From Primulina eburnea (lineage: Eukaryota > Streptophyta > Magnoliopsida > Lamiales > Gesneriaceae), in the NCBI RefSeq assembly GCF_022965805.1, contig NC_133118.1, forward strand, positions 6,913,057 to 6,977,056: a stretch of 64,000 bases of DNA. Direction: 5' to 3'. The position numbers and the translations under genes are program-made. Positions 1-10,494 of this stretch are shown piece after piece (the stretch's first letter is position 1; each line of letters starts with the position of its first letter). Below the pieces are notes generated by a model that searched no databases, was not told where the DNA came from, and saw only the letters and a program-made list of their open reading frames with translations.

Positions 1-70
1 GATTAATTGACATGATTGAGGTTATACAAACTTGAATGAAAAAGCCGGGCATCGTTACATTAAAAGCGAA

Positions 71-254
71 GATGTTCAACCGAACATCTCAAGATGTTCG
101 GCCGAACATCTCGGCGCATATGCGCGAGATAAGTCGCGCATATGCGCGACCTGTCCAGAAGGATCGGCGCATATGCGCGACGTAGAGGGCGCATATGCGC
201 GGGAGGGACAGTAGGTTCAGCGCATATGCGCGAGAAGAGTGGCGCATATGCGCG
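71..254 (+). repeat. Dyad-repeat cassette of LTR L
   Basis: Two dyad types lie side by side. GATGTTCGGCCGAACATC (93-110) is a perfect 18-bp palindrome with a near-identical copy at 71-88. They are followed by repeated GCGCATATGCGC palindromes in CG-rich context up to about 254. The array ends about 50 bp before the TATA-like run. Small reading frames translated from it are artefacts of the repeat. Confidence 0.85.
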
Positions 255-302
255 CGGCATGCGGATTGCCAAATCGACACTTGGCTTTTTCATGTGCGTG
301 GG

Positions 303-328
303 TATATTTATATATATATATATATATA
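303..328 (+). promoter_or_regulatory. TATA-rich core promoter of LTR L
   Basis: A run of alternating TA follows directly on the dyad cassette, at the position where the other LTRs here have their TATA boxes. Transcription is expected to start about 30 bp downstream; the start itself is inferred. Confidence 0.55.
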
Positions 329-1650
329 GACATGCAAAAATCCCTTCAGAATTAAGGGAAAAAGGAACGAGAGCTTCCGAGAGAAATTTCATCCAAATTT
401 GATTCGTGAGAAATCCGTCCGTTAGATTTTAAATCCGACTTCGGTATTGTGTTCCTATCAACGCAGGCTACAACTAGACGTAAGTTTTACTACGTTTTGA
501 CATGTTTGGAAATTATGATGTTGTTAGAATTGAATACACGTCATATATGTTGTTCTTGACATGTTAGACAGCGTAGAATAGAAGTCAGATTAAGAAACGG
601 ACTGAATATGGAATTGTTATGAATTTCAGAATGAAATTGACTAGAATTGATATCAGATTTATATGGTGGTTGATTGTAAATGTTTGGAATTGATATAGAC
701 TGATATAGTATTATCAGTATCGCAAGATTGCACTGTTGTACTGTCAGAATTTGATAAAACAGAGATGTTGTGATTTGATTAGAATATTGATACAGAATAT
801 TGATATTGTCATGGCCAGATTGAACAGTGACAGACTTTGAGTGTATCAGAGCGACAGCAAGAAAGGTATAAATAAATGTTGATTCGGGATTGCACAACTC
901 GAGTTAGGTTTGACTTGAGTTTCCCTAAATCACATACTTTATTTTATTGCATTGATATTTGTAGATTATCAGATTGATATGTTAATGTATTGACTTAGAA
1001 TCGAGTCAGAGTCCGAGTCTAGGGCTACCAGCCTAGCTAGGGCAGAACCGCCGAGTCTTTCTCAGAACCGATAAGACTCTAGACTTACGGGGTATCGAAG
1101 AGCTTTAGATGTAGATCGACTTCTATCTCAGACACTCGATACAGAATACCAAAGTCTAAATTAGATTCGGATCCCTAGATTTGAGATAAGATAAGATTAG
1201 ATCACGAGTCATTGATTCATGTAGTCAGATTAGATACATGTTTCGATGTTTGTTTATGCTTTTATATATGTTGTATATGATTGCATGTAATACATTGTTT
1301 ATACTGGGATATTTATATCTCACCGGAGTTATCCGGCTGTTGTCTTGTTTGTATGTGTGCATGGCAACAGGTGGGACAGGTACAGGGTCACAGAGGTGAA
1401 GACAGATCGAGATTAGAGTGATGATATCGGACTTGGACTAGAGCTAGGGTTTAAACACTTGATAGTAGTTGTTGAACCTGAGTATGTATGTTTGTATATT
1501 TTACCAGATTTATACTTTTATACTGATATGTATAGGAGTTTGATTCCATTACCTTCCGCATTTTAAAAAAAAAATTAGACCCTGTTTATTATACTTGATT
1601 AATTAGTCCCAATCATGATTAAAAAGATGATTAGCGTTCGGGTCCCTACA

Positions 1651-4600
1651 TTGCTAGATTATGGAGCTATACATTCCTTTATATCCGAGTCTTTTGTCAA
1701 GCAACTAGGAATCATAACAGAGGCTATGGATTTGGGATTCAAAGTTTAGATTTCGTCCGGATATCAGATGTTTACCTCACAGATAGTGAAGGGATTGGAG
1801 CTTCGGTTACAGAAAAATATGGTGCAGGCAAATTTGATTGTGCTACCGTTGCCCGAGTTCGATATTATTTTGGGTATGGACTGGCTTTCTTCGAACAGAG
1901 CCGCAATAGATTTTTTATGGAGGTCAGTATCTGTCCGACAGCCCAGTGGTAAGCCATTTATTTTTTAGGTAGCCAGACACTAGAAATACCGCACATCATT
2001 TCTTCAATCTGTGTGAAGAAGCTCGTGAGGAGAGGCTGCCAAGCATTTTTGGCGAGTGTTGTGACAATGACCGAGCTAGTCAATCAGAGGCTAGAGGTCA
2101 TCGAAGTGGTCAGGGATTTCCTCAGCGTTTTCCCGGACAATGTTTCTGGCATTCCACTAGACATGGAGGTTGATTTCTCTATCGACCTGATGCTAGATAC
2201 AATGCCGATTTCTAATGCACCCTATCGTCTAGCACCTTCAGAGATCAAAGAGCTGAAGGATCAGATACAAGATTTGCTAGATAAGGGTTTCATTCGCCCG
2301 AGATTTTCTCCATGGGATGCACCAGTACTATTTTTTAAAAAATAATGATGGCAGCATGCGGCTTTGCATTGATTACCAGGAGCTTAACCGGGTCATAGTC
2401 AAGAAAAGTATCCTCTGCCTAGGATTGAAGATCTATTTGATCAGCTTCAGGGAGAATTATTATTCTCGAAGATAGATCTCCGATCAGGATACCACCAGCT
2501 GAAGGTGAGAGAGTCTGACGTGCATAAGACGGTTTTCAGGACGCGTTATGGCACTATGATTTTATGGTGATGCCCTTCATATTAACGAACGCGCTAGCGA
2601 TTTTCATGGATCTCATGAATCGCATATTTCAGTCGTATTTGGAGCAGTTCGTCATACTTTTCACAGACGACGTCCTGATCTATTTGAAGAGCATAGAGAA
2701 GCACAGTCAGCATCTGAGGACCTTACTGCAGACCTTACAATACAGACGGTTGTATGCCAAGTTCAGTAAATGTGAGTTCTGGAAAGACAGAGTGGCATTC
2801 TTGGGCCACATCATATCCCAAGATGGAGTGGAGGTTGATCCCACCTTAGAGTTTCTTGGGGTTAGCTGGGTACTACCAGAAGTTCATTCAGGGCTTCTCT
2901 TCTATTTTTGTACCTATGACTATCTTGAAGAAGAAGCATGCCAAATTCATCTGGGGATCAAAGTGCCAGGAGAGTTTTGACATGCTGAAGCAGTCATTGA
3001 CTTCAGCGCCAGTTCTAGCTATGCCATCAGAGCAAGGAGACTTTGTGCTCTATACAGATGCTTTGAAGCTCAGTTTGGGTGTGATTCTGATACATCATGA
3101 CAGGGTTATAGCCTACGCGTCCAGACAGTTAAAGGTCCATGAGAAGAATTATCTGATTCATGACCTTGAACTAGCAGCAGTGGTATTCGCCCTGAAGATT
3201 TGGAGACACTATCTGTATAGCGAGAAGTGCAGGATTTTCACTGATCACAAGAGCCTAAAATACTTCTTCACACAGAAAGAGCTAAACATAAGACCGCGGA
3301 GATGGCTAGAGCTTGTGAAGGATTATGACTGTGACATTAGCTACCATCCATGTAAGGTTAATGTGGTTGCAGATGCCATGATCAGGAAGAATGCAGTGAT
3401 CGCTCAATTGCCGGTACAGAGACCGTTGCAAGCAGAAATTCAGAGGTTTGAGCTTTCAGTTTATGCCATGGGCGATGCCTCTAGTCTTTCTACCCTGACA
3501 GTGCAGTCGACACTGAGGGACATGATCCGGAAAGGGAAGACTTCTAACGAACAGTTACGGAAGTGAGATAGAGGGATGAGTGTAAGGGCCTAAGGTTGTT
3601 TACAGTGGAGGACGGCATAGTTAGATATCGTGACCGACTGTGGGTTCCTAGCAGTGAGTGAGCCCCGCAGCACCACGTACTTCACCCATCCAGGAGATAC
3701 GAAGATGTATAAGGATCTAGACTCTTAATTGGTGGCCGGACATGAAGCGTGATATTCTGTGTTTCATCTCCGAGTGTTTGATGTGTCAACAGGTTAAGAC
3801 CGAGCATCAGAGACCTGTAGGGAAGCTGAGACCACTCCCTATTCCCGAGTAGAAATGGGAGAAGATTACCATGGATTTCATGACAGGGCTTCCGAGGACG
3901 ACTGGAGGATGTAATGTCATTTGGGTGATAGTCGATCGGCTCACTAAGTCAGCACACTTTATACCGATCAGGAAGACTTTCACCATGACTCAGTACGCAG
4001 AGCTCTACATCAGAGAGATAGTAAGACTGCATGGGATTCCAGTGTTCATCGTGTCGGACAGGGATCCGAGGTTCACGTCTGCATTCTGGAAGATTGTGCA
4101 TCAGGCATTGGGTACTAAGCTCCTATTCAGTATTGTCTTCCATCATTAGACCGATGGTCAGTCAGAGAGAGTGATTCAGATATTGGAATATCTACTTAGA
4201 GCTTGCATGATCGACTTCCAGGCAGCTGGGAGACGAAGTTACCGTACAAAAACAGCCATCAAGCATCCATTGGCATGGCTCAATACGAGGCACTTTACAA
4301 GATGAATTGTAGGTCTTCAATTTATTTGGATGAGATAGGGGAAAGAGTAGAGTTGGGGCCAGATATTGTTAGTCGAACTGCAGAGTTAGTGGTCAAGATC
4401 TGGGACAGGATGAATACCGATCAGAGCCAAAAGAAGAGTTATGCAGATCAGCGGCGTATGGATCTAGAGTTTGCAGTGGGCGGCTATGTTTTCGTGAAGG
4501 TCACAACGATGAAGGGTGTGATGAGATTCGGGAAGAAGGGCAAGCTCAGTCCTAGATTCATAGGACCGTTCGAGATCCTAGAGAGAGTTGGGACACTAGC

Positions 4601-4890
4601 TTACAGAGTCACATTACTACCAAATCTGGTGAGAGTACATAATGTTCCATGTCTCTATGCTATGGAAGCACATGAAGAACCCTTCGCATGTACTGAATTA
4701 TGAGACACTGCAGCTGAAGCCAAACCTATATTTTGAGGAAAGACCCATTCAGATATTGGATAGGCATGAGAGGAGACTCCGAAACAAGATGATTCACATG
4801 GTCAAGGTCAAGTGGCTGAATCATTCCAAGGAGGAGGCTACTTGGGAGACTGTGACCGAGATGAGGAATCGCTACCCGGAGTTATTCGGT
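1651..4890 (+). pseudogene. Element E: decayed Ty3/gypsy protease-RT-RNaseH-integrase
   Basis: Remnant pol polyprotein of a chromovirus-like Ty3/gypsy element. In order: protease (active site now D-Y-G-A near 1660, followed by HSFISESFVKQ), reverse transcriptase (catalytic block FTDD near 2665 where FIDD is usual), RNase H (3050-3300), zinc-binding integrase region (3720-3800), integrase core (MDF near 3871, SDRDPRF near 4055) and a C-terminal region ending in a chromodomain-like segment (RPIQILDRHERRLRNK to RYPELF, to about 4890). The reading is cut into many pieces by frameshifts and stops near 1966, 2343, 2440, 2970, 3565, 3725 and 4147. It is non-functional. Gag is missing: LTR L interrupts the element at the protease and the upstream part lies outside the window. 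It is similar to the pol relic of D at the right edge. Confidence 0.9.
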
Positions 4891-4921
4891 ATGTTTTTAA
4901 TTTTGATGACGAAATTCTTTT

Positions 4922-4934
4922 TAAGGGGGAGGAA
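4922..4934 (+). other. Polypurine tract of element E
   Basis: AAGGGGGAGGAAT directly precedes the TG start of the 3' LTR at 4935. It is the expected plus-strand priming site, in the expected place after the chromodomain end of pol. Confidence 0.8.
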
Positions 4935-5189
4935 TTGTAAGATCTAGTAAATTCGAGCTACGTAACCTGACTGCATGAAATCTAGTGTTTTAGTAAATTA
5001 TTTGTTTAGTTATTTTATTGAATGATTATTGCATGAACATATGTTCTATTTCATGGTTTATTGAAGTTTTATGCATTAGGGCTTTAAATTGTATTTCAGG
5101 CACGAACAAGGAACGGAGACCGAGGATAACTAGGAAATTTTTTTTATTAAATAATTAAATTTAATTATTTGATATGTGATGTAATTAAG
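4935..5189 (+). mobile_element. Element E 3' LTR, segment 1 of 3
   Basis: Starts TGTAAGATCTAG right after the polypurine tract. It is interrupted after TTAAG (5185-5189) by Athila element F and resumes at 17285. AT-rich, without coding potential. Confidence 0.85.
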
Positions 5190-6135
5190 TGTTGCGTGTT
5201 TTCTTTAATGCTCGCAAGCGCACGGCGTCAAGTTATAGTAAAATGTAATTATGATTACAAGTATCGATCCCACGAGGAATGTAATTTCTAAATTTATACT
5301 AATGCTTGTAATTAGAATAGTCTCGATTTTATTTAGAATAATCAAATAACAGATTTGTTCGTACCAATGACTGAATTGTAAATAAATTTAATTTTAGTAA
5401 CACAGATTTGAACAATAGAATAAAAGATCTAGAGGTCCGACTTCACTCAACTATCCACCATGTGCTATTGTGTGTAGCTATATTATAATTGTCCTTCTTA
5501 TTCATTAACCAAGAATTCTATAATTATCTACTCCCTCTCTCGAGTGCTAAGTAGATACTAATTATATAACAAAGGATTGCAACGTCTCCGTCAACAATCA
5601 ATAATTAAATAACACAACAACAAGCACTAAATTCTTTTTATAGCTTCAATAGCAAAATATGTCCTCTCGAACTATATACATACCATCGATGTATTTTTCC
5701 CTTTCTTGATTATAAATTTCTTTTTTCAAGTGATAATTTATAACATATAAATCATTCAAGATATGGCCAATAAAATGAAAGCATTAAGATTGGAAAAACA
5801 CAAATAAACAATAAAGACAACTTATATAGCATAAATCATGAATCTCAACACATGGTTTCTAGTTTTGTTCCATCATACCTCTAGAATTAAGATTTAGTTC
5901 ATAATAATGAAAATAAAACAACAACACATAAATCTTAAGCAAGACATATCAAAATAAAAGTAAAAATAAAGAAAGAAAGAACTTAGAACAAGAGTTTTGG
6001 AGTGTATGAAGTTTTTGTCCAAAGATGTGCAAGAACTTGTTGAAGATGATGATCTTGATCTTCAACTCTTTTCTTTGTAGCCTCCACCCTTTTCCTAGCT
6101 TCTCTCCATACCCTAGATGATGAAAAAGAGATCCC

Positions 6136-6149
6136 TTTTATAGTCTAGA
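6136..6149 (-). promoter_or_regulatory. TATA box of the element F LTR
   Basis: On the minus strand the sequence reads GACTATAAAAGGG, about 90 bp downstream of the dyad cassette. The same box lies near 16832-16845 in the right LTR, which is the promoter copy for the element. Confidence 0.75.
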
Positions 6150-6237
6150 CAAGATATCCCACGTAGCACACCATTCTCCCTTCCTTTTCCTCAAAGTCTA
6201 CAAAGTTTCACAATTTCCGGAGGAATGTTTGTGCATG

Positions 6238-6403
6238 ACCGCGGGTGCGGTAGTGTAAGCACCGCGGGTGCGGTGTCTGTTCGCCAAAAATTCTGTTGCT
6301 GCATAGGTGACACCGCGGGTGCGGTGCTTGCATGACCGCGGGTGCGGTCATGCCTCGGCAGTTGGCGCGGCCGCGCTCTTGTAAGCAGTGCGGGTGCACT
6401 GTT
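6238..6403 (-). repeat. Dyad-repeat cassette in F LTR (left)
   Basis: Repeats of ACCGCGGGTGCGGT (arms ACCGC and GCGGT around GGGT) at about 6239, 6261, 6312 and 6335, then degenerate versions (GCGCGGCCGCGC, CAGTGCGGGTGCACTG). It sits upstream of the TATA box in transcription order. Confidence 0.9.
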
Positions 6404-6583
6404 GCTTCGTGTATCTTTGTCCTTTGTACCTTCTAATTCATCACTATATCACTCCAAACTCTCATTTCTAAGCTTCCAAACTACAATAACAAAAACAACA
6501 ACATATCAAATAAAACCTGCTCAAGAATCACAAAATTCCAAGTTAAAAACAAGTAATAAAAGTACAATAAATTGCACTTATCA

Positions 6584-6600
6584 AACTCCCCCAAACTTAA
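6584..6600 (-). other. 3' polypurine tract of element F
   Basis: On the minus strand TTAAGTTTGGGGGAGTT abuts the 3' LTR at 6583. A 17-bp identical copy lies at 8085-8101. Confidence 0.85.
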
Positions 6601-8084
6601 GATTTTGCTAGTCCCGAGCAAAATAAAACAACAAAAACAAACAAACAAACAAATAAGTCATGAAATATTTTTAAAGAACTTGGCCTCAATATAAATTCAA
6701 AATCCATCATGCATTTACAATTCAAATCAATTCAACCACTTATTCATCCAGATAAAATCATATGATTGGTTCGTTCTCTAACTTCAAATCTCTTCAACCA
6801 TGTTTCAAATCATTATCAATTGATTTCAAATTTTTACAAACACATATCACAAGGTCTTTTTCAGTAAAAATTGGGTTCAAAGCAATATTCATTCAAGAAA
6901 TGGATACCCAATAAATATTTGATGCAATGAGGTGTGTGAAAAATTGATCAAAATTCTTATTCAATGACAGTGTTTATCGATTGTCCATAGGCTAGATCCT
7001 CCCAATCACTCTCCACTAGTATATTGGACAACTATGACTAGGTTAATAGGATTTTCAATGGTTATAATGTTAGGCCTCGGTTCATGGCTACAAATAAAGT
7101 TTAGGAGTTCAAATAAGGGAGTTCTTTTGATCTCCATTTTTTTCTTTTTCTTTTCTTTATTCATCTCATCTCTTTTCTCCCCTTTTTCTTCAATCTTCAA
7201 CAATGTATCATTATTCATTTTTTCTTTTGTAGGAGAAAATCAATTTCTTTCGAATTCTTACTCCCTTGAGAAGGTAGGAATTAATTGTATAAGATATTCA
7301 AAAGGTTGGTAATTGTGGGATTCTTGAAAAAATATTTGAATGGGGGTCTTTTACACATATTTACGTGTGCCATTCAAATTCATATAAGCTCAAAGAGGTG
7401 ACAAATGATAAATTAATTTATTTGGTAGCTTGAAAGGCTCAATCGATCCAAAAATCACCTAAATCATTCCTAAGTCATAATTTGTCCGTATTTCGTCTCG
7501 AGTGATGTTTGGATAGTTCTAGACAACATCTCAATTCACCATCAAAGAGTAAAATTCTAATCATCGTGAAAATTGTGTCTCAATGCATCAACCAAATACA
7601 TATATATTCAAAAAGAAATGTGCTTGGCTTCCAAGGAATTTAAAAGAAAACACAACTCTTTTCTCATATAGGCTCAAAAGGGCTTCAAATGAATGTTTAT
7701 GAATAATATACATGGCCCAAATGAATTCAAAGATTGCCTAAATCATTTATATGTTTGCAAAAATTTTATTTCAATGTCAAATAAAAATCACAAAGTTTTA
7801 TAGAAATTTTAAGTCTCAAACTCACCAAATCTCATGATTATTCTCTAAATTTTCGAAGTGGTCAATTAACATGAATTTGATGCATGACATTGCTTTTCTA
7901 AAAAAAATTTCATCATTGGCCAATTCATTAAACATTTCATGACTAAAATACTACAAACACACAAAATAAACCAAAAAATTAAAACACAAAAATACACTAA
8001 GTAAATAAACACACAAAAGCAAATAAACAAATTCTAAATAAATTAAAACAAAACACACAAAGATAAAATAAAACAAAATAAAAT
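6601..8084 (-). other. Non-coding 3' region of element F
   Basis: About 1.5 kb between the two polypurine tract copies. AT-rich, with a pyrimidine-rich stretch near 7135-7200 (purine-rich on the element strand). I see no open reading frame worth naming. Long 3' untranslated stretches are usual in Athila elements. Confidence 0.7.
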
Positions 8085-8101
8085 AACTCCCCCAAACTTA
8101 A
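8085..8101 (-). other. Second (internal) polypurine tract copy of element F
   Basis: Exact 17-bp copy of the terminal polypurine tract. It lies about 70 bp beyond the stop of the env-position ORF and 1.5 kb before the LTR. It could act as an additional plus-strand primer; that role is inferred. Confidence 0.6.
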
Positions 8102-8171
8102 ACATGTGCATCGTCCTCGATGTAAATAGGCATGATAAATAGGAAAATGCACATACACTGGGCAACGACCG

Positions 8172-9344
8172 TCAGTGGTCATTGCCATCATCCTCGTCGT
8201 CGTCATCATGGTGGGGTGGTTGGAACTCTGGCGGGTGGTAGACAGGTGGCCACTGTGGAGGAGGTGGAAATGGATGTCCAGAAGTGGAAGCAGAAGGGAA
8301 CTGCTGAGCCAACACCGAAGTGAAATCCATCATGTAATCCATGAATGTATCGGTCCTATACCGAAAAGCATCCATCTCTTGGCGTTGTACCCGCATATCC
8401 TCTTCCAACTGATTAAACCTATTTCTCCTATGCCTTTGCTGCGGCTGTGGCTCTTGAGCTTGGGCTTGGTCACGTCTCTCTGCAGCCCTCTGATTGAATT
8501 CCCTTTGAGCTCTACGTGCTGCAGCTTGGTCATTTCTGACTCCCATAAATGCCTGAGCTATCACAATAGGATTTTTCGGCTTCAGAACTTCTTCATTCGG
8601 AGCCCAAATCACTCCCGCATGTTGGCACAATATGGTGATGAGAGAGGGGTGGAGAAGTCCACTCGGAGAGTTGCCACTTGCATAATCAAAAATTGAATTC
8701 TGAAGCAATCGACCTAAGTCAATTGTTTTTCCTGTTATGATGCAATAAGTGAGGATGGCCCTCTCCTTGATAACGGTCGTTGTGTGTTCGGTAGGTTTGA
8801 TTCTCGCAGAAATGAAAGAATACCAATATTTGGCCATTTCCTTGAGGTCAGACTTTGCGAGGCTCAAGTGCACATTGTCTCTCATTCGCCATTCGGCTCC
8901 CTGTATACATATAGTCTGAAGAATACTGTTATAATCAACATGTTCATTTCTGTACTCTTCATACTCGTCATGCATGATTTGAGGGAAGCCATATATCGTG
9001 TTGATTGTATGTGCATCAAATGCTACCTCTTTTCCTCTCACAAACACCGTTAACCGATCATGTCTAACCTTTAAGTTAGCGTAGAACTCTCTCACCATTG
9101 ATATGACAGCATCCTGTGGCTGTCTTCCAAACTCCTCCCACTGTCGAACCCTAAGCATTTGTTCAATTTGAGTATTAGGGGCACTAAGATCAAATCCCCT
9201 CTCCTTAATAATGCTTCTATTCAAAATTTTCCCGTATTGTTCCTCCGCCTTCTCGTCATAAAATCGACTCGCATCATAGTTCACTTGTGATGATGATGAA
9301 GCACCCTTTGATGAATTTCTTTTTAATGGCATTTTGTCAAACAC
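8172..9344 (-). CDS. Env-position ORF of Athila element F (putative plant transposon protein domain)
   Basis: Intact ORF of 390 codons; the natural start may be the fifth codon (MPLKRN, near 9332). It lies downstream of pol in the place where Athila elements carry an extra, env-like ORF. The middle part (residues about 25-260, with RQWEEF, VREFYANL, INTIYGFP, ILTYCIITGKTIDLGRLL) resembles what I know as the putative plant transposon protein domain. The C-terminal third is a basic, glutamine-rich probable coiled-coil stretch (AARRAQREFNQRAAERR), then a proline-rich segment and an acidic tail (DDDDEDDGNDH). I see no signal peptide or membrane segment, so an envelope role is not supported. It may be expressed from a spliced or internally started RNA, since a dyad array lies 0.5 kb upstream. 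Molecular function is unknown. Confidence 0.8.
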   Translation of the reverse strand: MFDKMPLKRNSSKGASSSSQVNYDASRFYDEKAEEQYGKILNRSIIKERGFDLSAPNTQIEQMLRVRQWEEFGRQPQDAVISMVREFYANLKVRHDRLTVFVRGKEVAFDAHTINTIYGFPQIMHDEYEEYRNEHVDYNSILQTICIQGAEWRMRDNVHLSLAKSDLKEMAKYWYSFISARIKPTEHTTTVIKERAILTYCIITGKTIDLGRLLQNSIFDYASGNSPSGLLHPSLITILCQHAGVIWAPNEEVLKPKNPIVIAQAFMGVRNDQAAARRAQREFNQRAAERRDQAQAQEPQPQQRHRRNRFNQLEEDMRVQRQEMDAFRYRTDTFMDYMMDFTSVLAQQFPSASTSGHPFPPPPQWPPVYHPPEFQPPHHDDDDEDDGNDH

Positions 9345-10494
9345 CTTCTCAACACAACTTCAATTCAATTCCACTTCTCAAAATACAAGATTATTGCAAT
9401 TCCCCAAACTTCTACTTCACAATATTCACACTTCAACAATGTACACAATACTCAATCAACAATATTCCCAACATCAACAATATGCTTCACAAAATGAATA
9501 ATTTCCTTCCTTAACAACAAATTTCGAATTTAGCAACAAAATTGCTAGAATTTGCTCACCTTGGGTGTGTTGAATTGTTTCTTGAAGAACAAAAACAAAG
9601 TTTTGTTCAAATTCTTGAAGAAATTTTGAATCCCCTTTTTCAACCCTAGGTTGGATCTTTGAATTTGATGGAAAGAAATGAGGTATTTGATGGAATGAGT
9701 GAAGATTTCTAGGTTGTAGTGATGAATTTGTTGAAAGAAGAACAAAATTTTGGTGTGTGATTTGTGTTTGGAGTAGGGATTTCGAAAATGGAGATGTGTT
9801 TTCTTGAGAATGAAGTTTTCGATTGTGTTTGGAGATGCCCGATTTTTTCTTAAAAAGCAAGACCGCGGGTGCGGTGTTGTAAGCACCGCGGGTGCGTTGT
9901 TTGTTCGAACAGGCAGCGCGGGTGCGGCGTTAGGTGTAGTGCGGGTGCGGTAACTCTCGGCAGGTAAGCGCAGTGGCGGTGTGCATAAGTAGCGCGGGTG
10001 CGCTGTGCGTTCGGCAGATTAGCGCGGGTGCGGCGTTTTAGGCAGCGCGGGTGCGCTGTTGTCTCGGCAGATTGTGCGCATATCTTCATACACACGACCG
10101 CGGGTGCGGTAGTGTAACCACCGCGGGTGCGGTAGTGCTTCAGCACTCCTAGCGCGGGGGCGCTTGCTTTGTGCTGCGGGTGCACTCCTGCTTCGAATTT
10201 TCTTGAATTTTTAATGCACCTCAAGCATAGGTGCAGTGCACATGAGACTGTAAGGGCACTCCTGTTTTATCAAAATATTTTCTTCTCAATTTTTCAGTCC
10301 TGAAAAGAAAACAATTGAAATTTATTAAATTTGGGAAGATAAAATCACACATTATATCTAAAAAATACAAAAACACAAATAACATGATACAAAAATAAAA
10401 TCAACCCCAAAATCAAAATGCAAAATAAACAAAAAATTTGGGTTGCCTCCCAATAAGCGCTTGGTTTAACGTCATCAGCCTGACTTTCATGAGT
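9345..10494 (-). other. Spacer between pol and the env-position ORF of F
   Basis: Non-coding in the element direction. It contains the second dyad array (9861-10190), a stretch related to a leader (9345-9860) and an AT-rich part with GGTTGCCTCCCAATAAGCGC near 10440. Confidence 0.7.
9861..10190 (-). repeat. Internal dyad-repeat array of element F
   Basis: About ten units related to ACCGCGGGTGCGGT (perfect near 9862 and 10096; variants GCGCGGGTGCGGC, GCGCGGGTGCGCT elsewhere). It is longer and more degenerate than the LTR copy and lies 5' of the env-position ORF in transcription order. In the LTR the same unit lies just upstream of the promoter. Confidence 0.9.

Larger units (their letters stand above)
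1..1650 (+). mobile_element. LTR L (Tekay-like family), 5' end outside window
   Basis: LTR of the same superfamily as the LTRs of A, H, C and G: a GC-rich dyad array, then a TATA-rich run (303-328), a leader with GACGTAAGTTTT at 478-489, the CCGGAGTTATCCGG hairpin at 1323-1336 and a terminus GGGTCCCTACA at 1640-1650. Immediately after base 1650 the protease reading of element E resumes, and no primer-binding site follows. L is therefore an insertion inside E (probably a solo LTR), not the 5' LTR of E, whose own LTR at 4935 is unrelated. The left end and target duplication lie outside the window. Confidence 0.8.
5190..6583 (-). mobile_element. Element F 3' LTR (left copy)
   Basis: On the plus strand it reads TGTTGCGTGTTTTC to GCACTTATCA. 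It matches the right copy except near 5255, in the TTTCTTTTTT run near 5718, and near 6440. It holds a dyad cassette (6238-6403) and a TATA box on the minus strand (6136-6149). Confidence 0.95.

Noticed and set aside
32..402. Small ORFs rich in RICA/AYAR/AHMR strings, also at 18085-18468, 24011-24641 and 31443-31990
   Set aside because: They are six-frame translations of the GCGCATATGCGC arrays on both strands at once. There is no gene logic, and both strands are open only because of the repeat.
1..1650. L as the 5' LTR of element E
   Set aside because: E's own 3' LTR (from 4935) has a different sequence, and there is no primer site or gag between L and the E protease. L is an insertion.
8132..9053. 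Plus-strand ORFs opposite the F env-position gene
   Set aside because: Shadow frames of the minus-strand ORF, with no domain logic.
8172..9344. A true envelope protein in element F
   Set aside because: No signal peptide, transmembrane segment or cysteine pattern is visible. Only its position in the element recalls env.
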